A stretch of 64,000 nt of DNA from Bacteroidota bacterium (GCA_016185125.1 JACPOC010000025.1:158773-222772); one strand, 5' to 3'; shown: positions 35,865 through 44,729, numbered from the stretch's first letter. Translations and numbers: made by a program. Notes: generated by a model from the sequence alone, not told the origin.

Positions 35865-37328
35865 ATGATAAACATGAAAAAAAGAGTAATACTATTTTGC
35901 CTTTGCTTTACATCTGTATATTTTAGTACGTGCACAAAGGATAAGGGCAAGCGGGATATAACCGGTTCGGGTTTTCCGCAAGCCGTTGGCCAAATAATAT
36001 TAAACAAATGCACTACCAGTGGTTGTCATAACGATATTAGTAAAGGGGCAGCCGGCGGTTTATCGTTAACCTCATGGGATAAAATGTTTGAAGGTAGCCG
36101 TGCAGGTTCGGTTGTAATTCCATTCAGAGCTGACTACAGCACACTTATCTACTATACAAACTCCTATAATGAATTTGGAACTTTACAATTAACCCCCAAA
36201 ATGCCTGTTAATTCTGAAGCACTATCTTACCAAGAAATGAAAATAATTTATCAGTGGGTGCAAAACGGTGCTCCCAACGCAAATGGAATTGTAAAGTTTG
36301 CCGATAACCCAAACAGAAAAAAGTTTTACGTCTCTAATCAAGGATGCGACCTTGTTACAACGTTTGATGCACAAACGATGCTTGCCATGAGAGCCACGGA
36401 TGTGGGAAAAGGCAACAACATAGAATCACCGCATTTTATAAAAGTATCGCCGGATAATCAGTATTGGTATGTTTCGTTTCTAAATGCAAATGTTTTTCAA
36501 AAATACAGAGTGTTAGATAACTCATTTGTGAGCGAAGTGAATATTGGATATGGAAGTTGGAATACATTTGTGCTTTCCTCAGATGGAAAGTATGCATTTT
36601 GTGTAGACTGGGAAAGTAATGGTAAGGTTAAGAAAATCCAAACCGATAGTATGATTGTAAAAAACACTATCGGAGGCTTAAATTGGTCTCACGGTTCAGC
36701 CCTTAATCAAACTAATGATACTTTGTATGTAACATCACAAATAAGTAATTACATTTTTAAAATACCAACCGATTTTTCAACTGCAGATTTGATCGTATTA
36801 GATAACTCAGGTTCGCCACTACCTTCTTCTATTTACGACCCACATGAAATTATTTTTAGCCCCGATTACTCAAGATATTTTGTATCCTGCCAAAAGTCAA
36901 ACGAAGTAAGGGTGATGAATAAAAAAACCGATCAACTGATTACGGCAATCCCGGTTGGCGACTTTCCTCAGGAAATGGCGATTGCTTCCTCTAAAAATTT
37001 GCTCTTTGTTTCCTGTATGGAAGATGTAACTACATTCGGCTCCACTAAACGGGGTTCTGTGTATGTTATTAACCTCACAAACAACGCTGTTGTAGCCAAA
37101 GTTTATACAGGGCATCAGCCTCACGGGTTAATGGTTGATGAGTTAAATGGAAAAGTTTATGTAACAAATAGAAATGTTTTAAGTGGAGGCCCTGCTCCAC
37201 ATCATGCGTCAGCATGTAACGGAAAAAATGGCTATGTAACGGCTATAGATTTAAATACTTTGCAATTAGTTCCCGGCTACAAAGCAGAAGTATCAGTTGA
37301 CCCGTATGGTTATTCAATAACGCATTAA
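35865..37328 (+). CDS. Lipoprotein with CX4CH haem motif and YncE-like beta-propeller
   Basis: A 487-residue protein. A start three codons later (35874, MKKRVI) is equally plausible. A lipobox (YFSTC, Cys23) predicts outer-membrane anchoring. Near residue 49 is CTTSGCH, a CX4CH c-type haem motif of the kind found in Bacteroidota and Planctomycetes cytochromes, with candidate distal Met in PKMPVN about 80 residues later. From about residue 140 it becomes a YVTN/YncE-type beta-propeller (KFYVSNQGCDLVTTFDAQTM, NKVYVTNRNVL, PHGLMVDELNGKVYVTN). A redox or substrate-binding surface protein is likely. The substrate is unknown. Confidence 0.8.
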   Translation: MINMKKRVILFCLCFTSVYFSTCTKDKGKRDITGSGFPQAVGQIILNKCTTSGCHNDISKGAAGGLSLTSWDKMFEGSRAGSVVIPFRADYSTLIYYTNSYNEFGTLQLTPKMPVNSEALSYQEMKIIYQWVQNGAPNANGIVKFADNPNRKKFYVSNQGCDLVTTFDAQTMLAMRATDVGKGNNIESPHFIKVSPDNQYWYVSFLNANVFQKYRVLDNSFVSEVNIGYGSWNTFVLSSDGKYAFCVDWESNGKVKKIQTDSMIVKNTIGGLNWSHGSALNQTNDTLYVTSQISNYIFKIPTDFSTADLIVLDNSGSPLPSSIYDPHEIIFSPDYSRYFVSCQKSNEVRVMNKKTDQLITAIPVGDFPQEMAIASSKNLLFVSCMEDVTTFGSTKRGSVYVINLTNNAVVAKVYTGHQPHGLMVDELNGKVYVTNRNVLSGGPAPHHASACNGKNGYVTAIDLNTLQLVPGYKAEVSVDPYGYSITH

Positions 37329-37371
37329 ATTAAATGAAGCTTTTTTATATAAAGATAAATATTGAAAAATT

Positions 37372-39681
37372 ATGAAAAAAGAAATGCAGCGTAAAGCAAT
37401 AATTATCAAATACATACAAACGCAAAAAACTCTAACTACTTCCTCAGTTCTTGCCTGTTTACTCGTTTTAACACTATTAACTCCAAAGAATGGGTTCGGG
37501 CAATTGTTTGTTGCTCGAGATACAATAATGGTAATAGAATCGGGTTATGTATTAAAAATGCCCTGGGCAAATGGGTTAAACTATTCTTCAATTTCAAATA
37601 TAGATTTGAATCTTGATGGAAAAAAAGATATTGTAGCCTTTGATAGAATCAATCAATTTGGGATTGGTAAAATGCGTTGTTTTATAAATAATGGTGCCCC
37701 CGGAGATGTAAAATATATAGCCAGCCCGGCACTAACATATTCCTTTCCTTTAATTGCTAATTGGGCAATTTGTAAAGACTACGATTGTGATGGTAAAGAA
37801 GATCTGTTTTGCTCTACAAATGGCGGTATAATGGTGTATAGAAACACAAGTACCCTTTCCTCTGGTTTAAGTTTTCAAATGATAAAACCTTTAATTTACT
37901 CCAACTTCAAGCCGGGCATCTCAAATCTTTATGCCGCACCTAATGGCGTGCCTGCGATAGACGACATTGATAACGATGGGGATTTAGACATCCTCACCTT
38001 TAGCCCGCAGGGTGTTTTTATAGAATACCATAAAAATATGAGTATAGAAAATTATGGAACCTGCGACAGCTTAATCTATGAATTGGAAACAGGTTGCTGG
38101 GGTAAAATTATAGAAAGCAGCTGCGTTGTTAATTTTAACCAAACCTGCGCGTTTAGACCCTTATCAGATAGCAACAAAGTACAAAACTCCGCACTGCATG
38201 CCGGATCTTGTCTTACAAGTTTAGATAGTGATGGAGATGGGGACAAAGATCTTTTAATTGGCGATATTTCGTGCGACATTGTTCAATACGTACACAATTC
38301 GGGCACTGTTAACAACGCTATAATTACCGATACTACTAAGCTATACCCCAATTACCCAAGTAAAAATAATACCACACAAATAAAAATGAACATTTTTCCG
38401 GGCGCTTATTATGTGGATGTAGACGGCGATACTAAAAAAGATCTTGTGGTTACCCCTTCGGTGTTTGGAAGTGGTAACGTTAACAGTGTTTGGTACTACA
38501 AAAATAGTAGCACAACTAATACAGTCAACTTTCAATTTATTAAAAAAAATCTTTTTCAGGATGAAATGATTGAGGCAGGTGCCAACTCATCGCCTATATT
38601 ATTCGATTATAATTCTGATGGAAAAAAAGACTTGCTTATTGGAACATTTGGCTATAATAATATGTCCGGCCAGCAATCGCAACTTTGCCTTTATGAAAAC
38701 AAAGGGACTTTGGCGCAACCGGTTTTTTCGTTAGTTACTCGAGATTATGCTAACCTTAGCGCGCAGGGTTTAAATTTTGCCATTCCTACCGTTGGAGATA
38801 TTGATGGTGATAATGATATTGATATTCTTGTTGGCACCTCCAATGGCAAAGTTCATTGGTTAAAAAATACTGCAGGTGCAGGCAACATCTGTAATTTTTC
38901 GATATTCCTAAATGACCCTTTTGGTTTTACAACAAATTCAGCTGTTGCAGAGTTGCAACTTTTTGATATTGACACAGATGGAAAGCTTGATCTTATGATA
39001 GGAGCCAAAAATGGAAGGATTGCATATTATAAAAACGTGGGTACAACTACATCGCCTTCATTTACTTTGATAACAAATTTTTTTGGGGGCATTGATGTTA
39101 AAGGCCTTTCATCACTTTATGGAATAGATGGATACGCGTACCCTCATTTTTATAAAGAAGGGAGTAACACATTTGCTCTTGTAGGAAGCATAAGCGGACA
39201 AATCTTTCACTACTCTGTACCCGCAGATATTTCTACTCCTTGTACCTTGATTAATTCAAACATCAATGGCATTAATGAGGGGGCGCAATCAACAGTGTGT
39301 TTTGAAGATATAAATAATGACAATAAGCGCGACCTTTTTGTAGGAAATGCCGGTGGGGGATTAAGTTTTTTTTCGTCTAAAGGCCCCGAAGTTTCAGTTA
39401 AAGAGAATTCCTTTTCAAACGCAATAGCCTTTGCAATTTTTCCCAATCCGTCATCCGGTAATATCAAAATAGAAATAGATCAAATAAATGCTGCTCCTAA
39501 AGAAATATTAATTTACAATATACTTGGAAAAGTTGTTTATCATCAAATTATAAAGTTAAATATTAACAATATCGACGTTTCTTTTTTAGGTGACGGTGTC
39601 TATGAAATAATAGTTAGGGAAACAGCATCAGGCATAAGAGGCGGTAAAAAATTTATATTAAGCGGGGCATACACCAATTGA
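37372..39681 (+). CDS. FG-GAP/VCBS repeat protein secreted by the type IX system
   Basis: A 769-residue protein with a signal peptide ending near residue 45 (GFGQ). At least nine calcium-binding-like 'DxDxDGxxD' repeats are visible (e.g. DLNLDGKKDIV, DIDNDGDLDIL, DSDGDGDKDLLIG, DIDGDNDIDILVG, DINNDNKRDLFVG), which build an FG-GAP beta-propeller. The final about 80 residues (IFPNPSSGNIKIEI, then ILIYNILGKVVYHQ) are a type A T9SS sorting domain that directs export and anchoring at the outer surface. It is probably an adhesive or structural surface protein with the ligand unknown. A gap with a mobile element junction follows. Confidence 0.93.
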   Translation: MKKEMQRKAIIIKYIQTQKTLTTSSVLACLLVLTLLTPKNGFGQLFVARDTIMVIESGYVLKMPWANGLNYSSISNIDLNLDGKKDIVAFDRINQFGIGKMRCFINNGAPGDVKYIASPALTYSFPLIANWAICKDYDCDGKEDLFCSTNGGIMVYRNTSTLSSGLSFQMIKPLIYSNFKPGISNLYAAPNGVPAIDDIDNDGDLDILTFSPQGVFIEYHKNMSIENYGTCDSLIYELETGCWGKIIESSCVVNFNQTCAFRPLSDSNKVQNSALHAGSCLTSLDSDGDGDKDLLIGDISCDIVQYVHNSGTVNNAIITDTTKLYPNYPSKNNTTQIKMNIFPGAYYVDVDGDTKKDLVVTPSVFGSGNVNSVWYYKNSSTTNTVNFQFIKKNLFQDEMIEAGANSSPILFDYNSDGKKDLLIGTFGYNNMSGQQSQLCLYENKGTLAQPVFSLVTRDYANLSAQGLNFAIPTVGDIDGDNDIDILVGTSNGKVHWLKNTAGAGNICNFSIFLNDPFGFTTNSAVAELQLFDIDTDGKLDLMIGAKNGRIAYYKNVGTTTSPSFTLITNFFGGIDVKGLSSLYGIDGYAYPHFYKEGSNTFALVGSISGQIFHYSVPADISTPCTLINSNINGINEGAQSTVCFEDINNDNKRDLFVGNAGGGLSFFSSKGPEVSVKENSFSNAIAFAIFPNPSSGNIKIEIDQINAAPKEILIYNILGKVVYHQIIKLNINNIDVSFLGDGVYEIIVRETASGIRGGKKFILSGAYTN

Positions 39682-39801
39682 TTTGGCTGTTTTACAAGCT
39701 GTTTGGCGAATCTTCGTTAAGAATAACAAACTAAAAATAATCGCTGAATCATCCCCGAACTGTAACTAAAATACATGTAATAATGTATGTAAAGATGTAA
39801 G

Positions 39802-39831
39802 CAAAATAACAAAGCCCCTATCAATAGGCTT
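39802..39831 (-). terminator. Probable original terminator of tRNA-Arg, displaced by the integrated element
   Basis: Read on the minus strand, AAGCCTAT and (T)AGGGGCTT arms form a bulged stem followed by TGTTATTTTG. It sits just outside the left att copy (39845-39857). In the ancestral, uninserted chromosome this hairpin would have been directly downstream of the tRNA-Arg 3' end. The element carries its own replacement terminator at the other junction (44741-44780). Confidence 0.55.
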
Positions 39832-39844
39832 ACATAAAATTTTT

Positions 39845-39857
39845 GTAGTCCCACTTG
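39845..39857. repeat. Left attachment repeat (13 bp copy of the tRNA-Arg 3' end)
   Basis: GTAGTCCCACTTG matches exactly the sequence at 44786-44798, which covers the 3' acceptor and T-arm end of tRNA-Arg plus one flanking base. The surrounding bases differ, so this is a core att duplication left by site-specific integration. Confidence 0.88.
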
Positions 39858-39988
39858 TACCACATCAATACAATTTCAATTAGCCTTTAAACCCTTTTAA
39901 ATAGTGAAGTACCCTAACAAAATCAATGGTACAGCTTATTAACAAAGGTAATAGATTATTTAACAATATTGAAATAAATTGAAATAGG

Positions 39989-40020
39989 TGGGCTAAATGT
40001 GGGCTAAGTATGGGCTTTAT
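39989..40020 (+). repeat. Left 11-bp-period array (TGGGCTAAATG), candidate arm-type sites
   Basis: Three consecutive 11-bp units start at 39989, 40000 and 40011 (TGGGCTAAATG, TGGGCTAAGTA, TGGGCTTTAT). They lie between the left att copy and the integrase start. The same sequence in two units is present at the other end of the element (44711-44732). Phased binding sites of this type are characteristic of tyrosine-recombinase arm sites or accessory-factor sites. Confidence 0.65.
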
Positions 40021-40035
40021 ACTTATCTTTACAGT

Positions 40036-41238
40036 ATGGCAACAATAAAATTTATAATCCAAAGCGATAGCGATACAGCCGGAATTTATGTAAGATTAAA
40101 AGAAGGACGGCTATTTGATGTTAAAGCTAAAACGAAATTTATAATAAATTCAAAAGATTGGAGTACTACCAAAGGGCAACCCACTTTAAAAACAGAAAGT
40201 TTAAAGGCGCTCAATGGGGACTTAACAGCGTTTAAAAGCGATCTTTTATCTCACTACAATAGAACAAAAAACAAATTAGAGGTTAACACCCAATGGTTAA
40301 AAGACTTTATTAACCCACCTCAGCAAGTAACAGAAACACCCGATAAACTTGTATTATATTATGATTATTACGCTTTACACAAAAAGGGTGTATTAGGGGC
40401 AACCACCTTTAAAAAATTGAATGTTTATAAGCATTTAGTTGAAAGGTTTGAAAAAGAAACTAAAACGGAATATCTACTTAAAGATGTAGATTCAAAATTT
40501 AAGCTGAGGTTTGAAACCTTTTGCACTAAAGAAGGTTATGCCCCTAATACTATTGCCCAAAGTATTAAGTCTATTAAAACCATGTGTTACCACGCCCAAA
40601 CAAATGGCATTGAAGTAAGTAATCAACTCAGCAATATTGCTGTTAAATGGCAAAAGGTAGAAAAAATCTATTTAGATCTTAATGAATTAAAGGCTATTGA
40701 AACCGCTACATTGCCAACGGATAGCCTAATAAATGCTAAGGACTGGCTTTTAATTTCATGTGAAACCGGGCAAAGGGTTTCAGACTTTATGAGATTTAAT
40801 AAGGATCAAATAAGGCATGAAGGGGGCAAAACTTTAATTGAATTTACTCAGGTTAAAACTAATAAGATAATGACCATACCATTAAGTAAAAAGGTAATGA
40901 CTATCTTAAAGAAAAGAAAGGGTGAATTTCCCTATCCCATTAGTGACCAAAAGTATAATGAATACATTAAAGAGGTGTGCAAAGTGGCTAAGTTAACCCA
41001 CAAAGTAAAAGGCAGTATTATGAATAAAGAAACGGAAAGGAAAGAAACCGGACTATTTCACAAATGGGAATTGGTTACTTCGCATATTGGCAGACGTTCC
41101 TTTGCTACTAATAATTACGGGCGTATTCCCACCTCTTTATTAATTGGTGCAACCGGGCATAGTACTGAAAAAATGTTCTTAGAATACATAGGTAAAACAG
41201 ATACACAAAAGGCTATGCAATTAGCTGAATATTTTTAA
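40036..41238 (+). CDS. int: Tyrosine recombinase/integrase
   Basis: A 400-residue protein from the ATG at 40036 (MATIKFIIQS). An ATG at 39997 would add thirteen residues that run through the arm-site array, so I reject it. The N-terminal half is an SAM-like core-binding region typical of Bacteroidota phage-type integrases. The catalytic set is complete: Arg247 (GQRVSDF), Lys274 (VKTNK), His350-x-x-Arg353 (HIGRR), His375 (GHSTEKM) and nucleophile Tyr384 (FLEYIGK). It should catalyse excision and integration at the 13-bp tRNA core. The gene lies 179 nt from the left att, distal to the tRNA. Confidence 0.95.
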   Translation: MATIKFIIQSDSDTAGIYVRLKEGRLFDVKAKTKFIINSKDWSTTKGQPTLKTESLKALNGDLTAFKSDLLSHYNRTKNKLEVNTQWLKDFINPPQQVTETPDKLVLYYDYYALHKKGVLGATTFKKLNVYKHLVERFEKETKTEYLLKDVDSKFKLRFETFCTKEGYAPNTIAQSIKSIKTMCYHAQTNGIEVSNQLSNIAVKWQKVEKIYLDLNELKAIETATLPTDSLINAKDWLLISCETGQRVSDFMRFNKDQIRHEGGKTLIEFTQVKTNKIMTIPLSKKVMTILKKRKGEFPYPISDQKYNEYIKEVCKVAKLTHKVKGSIMNKETERKETGLFHKWELVTSHIGRRSFATNNYGRIPTSLLIGATGHSTEKMFLEYIGKTDTQKAMQLAEYF

Positions 41239-41253
41239 TTAAAATTTTAATGA

Positions 41254-42078
41254 ATGATTGAGCCTTTAACCGCTGACAAATTAAAAGAATACGGCTTTGA
41301 TAACGAGGCAATAACTCTCTTATTAACTTGGGATAATTACCCGTATTCCCTACAAAATAATGAAGGCTCTATTTGGGCGTGTAGTAAAGAAAAGAAAATT
41401 TATTCAGGAATAGATGCTTTAAGAAAAAGATATTTTTCCGGTGGAAATAATTTATCTTTTCCCTATGATGATTTAAACTTAGTACCTGAGTATTACGAGT
41501 TAGGGCTTTCTAAATATCTTAAGGAACAAAAGGAGTTAGCAGGTATAATTTTTGTTGAAAAGGCATCAATTGAAAAATTCAGATTAGAACAAATTGACCA
41601 ATGTAACAACGTTATAGCGCATTATAGTAACCTCTTAAAAGGTCGATCTTTTCAAAACATAATTAAAAAAACCAAGGCGTATTTAGATTGGCTTAATCAG
41701 GCAGATAATAGAGTATTAAGTGAAAAGCAACCTCAACAAGTCAATAGTCAAGAAGAGGTAACGACACCAGTAAATAAATACCCCCGGATATTTGTTAACG
41801 GGTGGGCTTATGATCTATTTGAGAAATTAAGGGCGGAAATAATTAGCGATGCTAAACAACAGTATTCAGATTATAGTTTTATTTTCCAACGTATGATTAA
41901 CGATGAGTATCTAATTCAAACAAAACACGTCAAATTAATCGAGTTTATTGATAAGGAATATTTAACTACGATTGGACTAAAATACAATCAATTTAATAAA
42001 TCAACCAGCCTTATAAAAAACAAAGCTTATTCACGCTATAACAAGGAATTAAAATCTAAAATCAAAAGCTTATTATAA
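41254..42078 (+). CDS. Element-encoded protein of unknown function
   Basis: A 274-residue protein starting 15 nt after the integrase. Two parts are visible: an N-terminal region (MIEPLTADKLKEYGFDNEAITLLLTW...) and a C-terminal region (YPRIFVNGWAYDLFEKLRAEI, then YSDYSFIFQRMINDEYL), joined by a Gln/Glu-rich linker. The C-terminal half resembles unnamed proteins found next to integrases in other Bacteroidota elements. It has no signal peptide or TM. Function is unknown. Confidence 0.7.
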   Translation: MIEPLTADKLKEYGFDNEAITLLLTWDNYPYSLQNNEGSIWACSKEKKIYSGIDALRKRYFSGGNNLSFPYDDLNLVPEYYELGLSKYLKEQKELAGIIFVEKASIEKFRLEQIDQCNNVIAHYSNLLKGRSFQNIIKKTKAYLDWLNQADNRVLSEKQPQQVNSQEEVTTPVNKYPRIFVNGWAYDLFEKLRAEIISDAKQQYSDYSFIFQRMINDEYLIQTKHVKLIEFIDKEYLTTIGLKYNQFNKSTSLIKNKAYSRYNKELKSKIKSLL

Positions 42079-42134
42079 ATAGTACGATAATAGTAACCAA
42101 CCTTACTCAGTTTAAGAATATCCGCTAAGCAAAT

Positions 42135-42163
42135 ATTTGTCTATCAAAAAAAAATAGACAAAT
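42135..42163 (+). promoter_or_regulatory. Perfect 10-bp inverted repeat overlapping the start codon of the HTH gene
   Basis: ATTTGTCTAT (42135-42144) pairs exactly with ATAGACAAAT (42154-42163) across a CAAAAAAAA loop. The right arm includes the first two bases of the ATG at 42162. It could be an operator for the encoded HTH protein (autoregulation) or an RNA hairpin that hides the start codon. Either would control the downstream coupled genes. Confidence 0.6.
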
Positions 42164-42461
42164 GAAAGTATCAACCATTTTACATGAAGTAACCCCTGAA
42201 CAAATAGCACGTTTATTTGAAGGGCTACAAAACCAAATTAGCGAACTCAAACAAAGCTTTGAGCCTAAAACCCCCACCGAGTATTTAACCCGTACTGAAT
42301 TGGCTGAGATGCTTAAATGCGATCTTAGTACAATTTGGAATTGGACTAAGAAAGGTAAACTAATTCCCTATGGATTAGGCAACCGGGTGTATTATAAACG
42401 TGCTGAGGTGGAAGCGGTATTGCTTCCATTCGGTAAAAACAAAGGGGGTGAACATGAGTAA
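42162..42461 (+). CDS. MerR-like/HTH_17 excisionase-type DNA-binding protein
   Basis: A 99-residue protein. The DNA-binding domain is at about 45-90: YLTRTELAEMLKCDLSTIWNWTKKGKLIPYGLGNRVYYKRAEVEAVL, the HTH_17 pattern used by recombination directionality factors and small regulators. An N-terminal helix (TPEQIARLFEGLQNQISELKQ) may dimerise. It probably bends att DNA or controls the operon. Its start codon lies in a perfect inverted repeat, and it overlaps the next gene by 8 nt. Confidence 0.85.
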   Translation: MKVSTILHEVTPEQIARLFEGLQNQISELKQSFEPKTPTEYLTRTELAEMLKCDLSTIWNWTKKGKLIPYGLGNRVYYKRAEVEAVLLPFGKNKGGEHE

Positions 42462-42759
42462 CATGAACACCCCCCCTATTAACTCGCAAAGTAAAGATAG
42501 GCAATTTCAAAATGAACTAACAACCATATTTCAATACTTACAGGAAAATGTTTGTACGGCTTCCATGTTAAGCGAAGCAACAGGGATAAAGCAAAAGAAC
42601 ATTTGCCGTTATAAAAGAGATCTTGAGGCTCAGGGACATCTTAAAGAACTTTATCGAAACTATTGTAAAACCACCGGGTTTAAGGCTTGGTACATTACAA
42701 CGGACAAAACAAAGTTTCCAAGTGGTTTAACTCAGTATAATTTATTTAATCATGACTAA
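42454..42759 (+). CDS. Winged-helix-like DNA-binding protein
   Basis: I place the start at the ATG at 42454, which overlaps the previous stop in ATGAGTAA. It follows an unusual strong GGGGGTG ribosome-binding-like site, rare in this window. That gives 101 residues. The central part (IFQYLQENVCTASMLSEATGIKQKNICRYKRDLEAQGHL, then WYITTDKTKFP) is a winged-helix HTH. It is probably a transcriptional or replication regulator of the element. Confidence 0.7.
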   Translation: MSNMNTPPINSQSKDRQFQNELTTIFQYLQENVCTASMLSEATGIKQKNICRYKRDLEAQGHLKELYRNYCKTTGFKAWYITTDKTKFPSGLTQYNLFNHD

Positions 42760-43204
42760 GGCGTTTACTGAATTACAGGCGCTTTACTTATCAGATAATA
42801 AAGCGAAATACCCCAACTTTCCTGAAGCATACATTCCCAAAAGGAACTATTCAGATAAAACGGCTAATGACTTAACCCGTACAATAATAGACTTTATAAA
42901 ATACAAAGGGCATTATGCTGTTAGAATAAATACCACAGGCCAATGGAAACCTCAGCTAAACAAATTTGTAAAGGGTACAACGGCAAACGGCACAGCGGAC
43001 ATACACGCTATTGTTAAAGGTCGCCATGTTTCAATTGAGGTTAAAATTGGAAAGGACAGGCAAAGCCCGGATCAAATTAAAACACAAAGGCAGATTGAAA
43101 AAGCCGGGGGCGTATATCTTATAGCAAAAGACTTTGAAAGCTTTTATACTTGGTATTATTATTTTATTGGTTTAACCCTTAATACTTTTAATAATGAAAG
43201 CTGA
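42752..43204 (+). CDS. VRR-NUC-type (PD-(D/E)xK) nuclease
   Basis: A 150-residue protein that begins inside the preceding gene (ATGACTAA, 8-nt overlap). The core reads GTADIHAIVKGRHVSIEVKIGKDRQSPDQIKTQRQIEKAGGVYLI, with Asp83, Glu96, Lys98 and Gln108 forming the VRR-NUC active site. Small VRR-NUC nucleases are standard in phages and plasmid-like elements and cut branched or flap DNA. It is likely to process replication or recombination intermediates of the element. Confidence 0.85.
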   Translation: MTKAFTELQALYLSDNKAKYPNFPEAYIPKRNYSDKTANDLTRTIIDFIKYKGHYAVRINTTGQWKPQLNKFVKGTTANGTADIHAIVKGRHVSIEVKIGKDRQSPDQIKTQRQIEKAGGVYLIAKDFESFYTWYYYFIGLTLNTFNNES

Positions 43205-43889
43205 GGTTAAATACTTTAATTTTCCGATTCAATTATTGGACGGGTTTTTAAATAACCCACAAAAGGTATTAGGGGACATTTCAGATTATGCCCTTTATGC
43301 CCATTGTTTAAAGTTACAAGACGGCACAGAGACCCAAAGGATAATTGCAAGCGCTAAGTTCTTTGCTATTAAGCTTGGTAATTTTAATAACACTTTAAAC
43401 AATGGGCGAACCCTTTACGAAAGCATTGAAGAGCGAAGCCCAAAGGTGGGAATTAACCTTTCAATTTTTTGGGATTATTACAAGAACGAAAAAACGGAGT
43501 TTGACAAAGTTTGTCTATTAGCGTTTTTAGCCATTAAGAGCATAGTTCAAAACAAAACCTATTGCAAGGTGGTTAATTCCTATTGGCTTTGTAGAATGGC
43601 AGGATATACCCATTCATGTAAAGATCTAATGTTATTGCCCCCTGAGATATTTAAATACTCAAATGAATACCAAACCAAGAAAATAAAGAAAGCGCTTCAA
43701 TTATCTTGGGGACTTAAAGAATACAGCCATTATACTCGTGGTTTTTATGTAAGCTTTAAATTAACCTTAGATGACTTAGTATTCCAAGTGGAAAAAAAGA
43801 AACAGGCTACAAAGGAAAAAGAACTTAAGCAGTTAAAAAATGAAGCAATAACAAAAGCCCGGGTAAAATTAAACACTACACGACCTTAA
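43194..43889 (+). CDS. Conserved mobile-element protein of unknown function
   Basis: A 231-residue protein overlapping the nuclease gene by 11 nt (ATGAAAGCTGA). It begins VKYFNFPIQLLDGFLNNPQKVLGDISDYALYAHCLKL, a pattern I have seen in unnamed proteins of Bacteroidota integrated elements. The C-terminus is a Lys/Glu-rich helix. No TM or motif I can name. Because direct repeats and a palindrome lie just after it, a replication-initiator role is possible but unproven. Confidence 0.65.
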   Translation: MKAEVKYFNFPIQLLDGFLNNPQKVLGDISDYALYAHCLKLQDGTETQRIIASAKFFAIKLGNFNNTLNNGRTLYESIEERSPKVGINLSIFWDYYKNEKTEFDKVCLLAFLAIKSIVQNKTYCKVVNSYWLCRMAGYTHSCKDLMLLPPEIFKYSNEYQTKKIKKALQLSWGLKEYSHYTRGFYVSFKLTLDDLVFQVEKKKQATKEKELKQLKNEAITKARVKLNTTRP

Positions 43890-43964
43890 CACGACCTATA
43901 AAAAAGGGTTTAAAACAATTGTTTTATTAGTGTTATACTTTGTTTCAAAACTACACGACCTATA
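43878..43964 (+). repeat. Iteron-like repeats and 16-bp palindrome
   Basis: ACACGACCTT/ACACGACCTATA copies start at 43878, 43889 and 43953; the first two are 11 bp apart. Between them lies a perfect palindrome TAAAACAATTGTTTTA (43911-43926). The arrangement resembles an iteron origin or operator and lies in the only sizeable gap inside the element, directly upstream of the terminase-like gene. Confidence 0.55.
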
Positions 43965-44018
43965 ATAAGGTACTTAAATAAGATATTAAAATAAAATACT
44001 ATAAAAAGATTCTCTAAA

Positions 44019-44729
44019 ATGAAACCAAAAAATAAGAGTTTACAAAAGTTTACAGATATACAGGTAAAATTTAATAGTCTAATGGCTTTAAATAAGATAT
44101 TACCTAAAGATCTTGAAATATTAAATAAGGATGAAACCCGGCAATTTTATTCCCTTCTTACAGAAAAGGCACAAGCGCTAAAGGGAATTGAAAGCGAAAA
44201 GTTTTGGAATAAAGTAGATGCGGTAATAAACCAAACTACTAAAAACCAACTATGGGAAATTAATCACACTAATATTACTTGTGCTATTGCTACTTTAATA
44301 CAAGAATATGGACGTATGCCTGTGGCTACTGAAATAGCTACAACCACAAATTTAAGTAGGCAAACCGTACATAAACATTTAAAAGAATATTCTAACCACC
44401 CTTTGTTTTTAGAACAAATGGCAGTCACACAGTTTATGACTTCAAAAGTATTGGCAAAAGTATTTCACTTTGCTGTGAATGGGGATATGCAAGCAGCTAA
44501 GCTTTACTTAAATGCAATGGGTGTATTTAACCAAACCCAAAGCAATAAGGGTTTAACGGTGGTTGCTGAGTTTGGAAGCAGTCAAAACAATACACTTATT
44601 CAAAAGCAAAATAACTTTATTCAAATTAATAATACGGTGTTAAGTGAAGATATAATTAACCAGTTAAACCCCGATCAATTAAAACAAATTGAGGAAATAG
44701 TTAAAGGTTGTGGGCTAAATGCGGGCTAA
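44019..44729 (+). CDS. HTH protein resembling phage terminase small subunits
   Basis: A 236-residue protein. Residues about 90-118 form an HTH (RMPVATEIATTTNLSRQTVHKHLKEY). It is followed by MTSKVLAKVFHFAVNGDMQAAKLYLNAMG, the 'a..GD..AaklyLe..G' helix pattern common in terminase small subunits and phBC6A51-type phage HTH proteins. The C-terminus is Gln/Asn-rich, and the last eight codons contain the right-end GGGCTAA array. Terminase recognition of DNA would fit a packaging-hijacking satellite. The call is by pattern only. Confidence 0.55.
   Translation: MKPKNKSLQKFTDIQVKFNSLMALNKILPKDLEILNKDETRQFYSLLTEKAQALKGIESEKFWNKVDAVINQTTKNQLWEINHTNITCAIATLIQEYGRMPVATEIATTTNLSRQTVHKHLKEYSNHPLFLEQMAVTQFMTSKVLAKVFHFAVNGDMQAAKLYLNAMGVFNQTQSNKGLTVVAEFGSSQNNTLIQKQNNFIQINNTVLSEDIINQLNPDQLKQIEEIVKGCGLNAG

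Noticed and set aside
39880..40062. Minus-strand 60-codon frame across the element's left end
   Set aside because: It overlaps the arm-site array and the integrase start, has no recognisable motif and no supporting signal.
41803..41812. Additional TGGGCTTATG motif inside the element
   Set aside because: Single copy inside a coding region without the 11-bp phasing, so probably chance.
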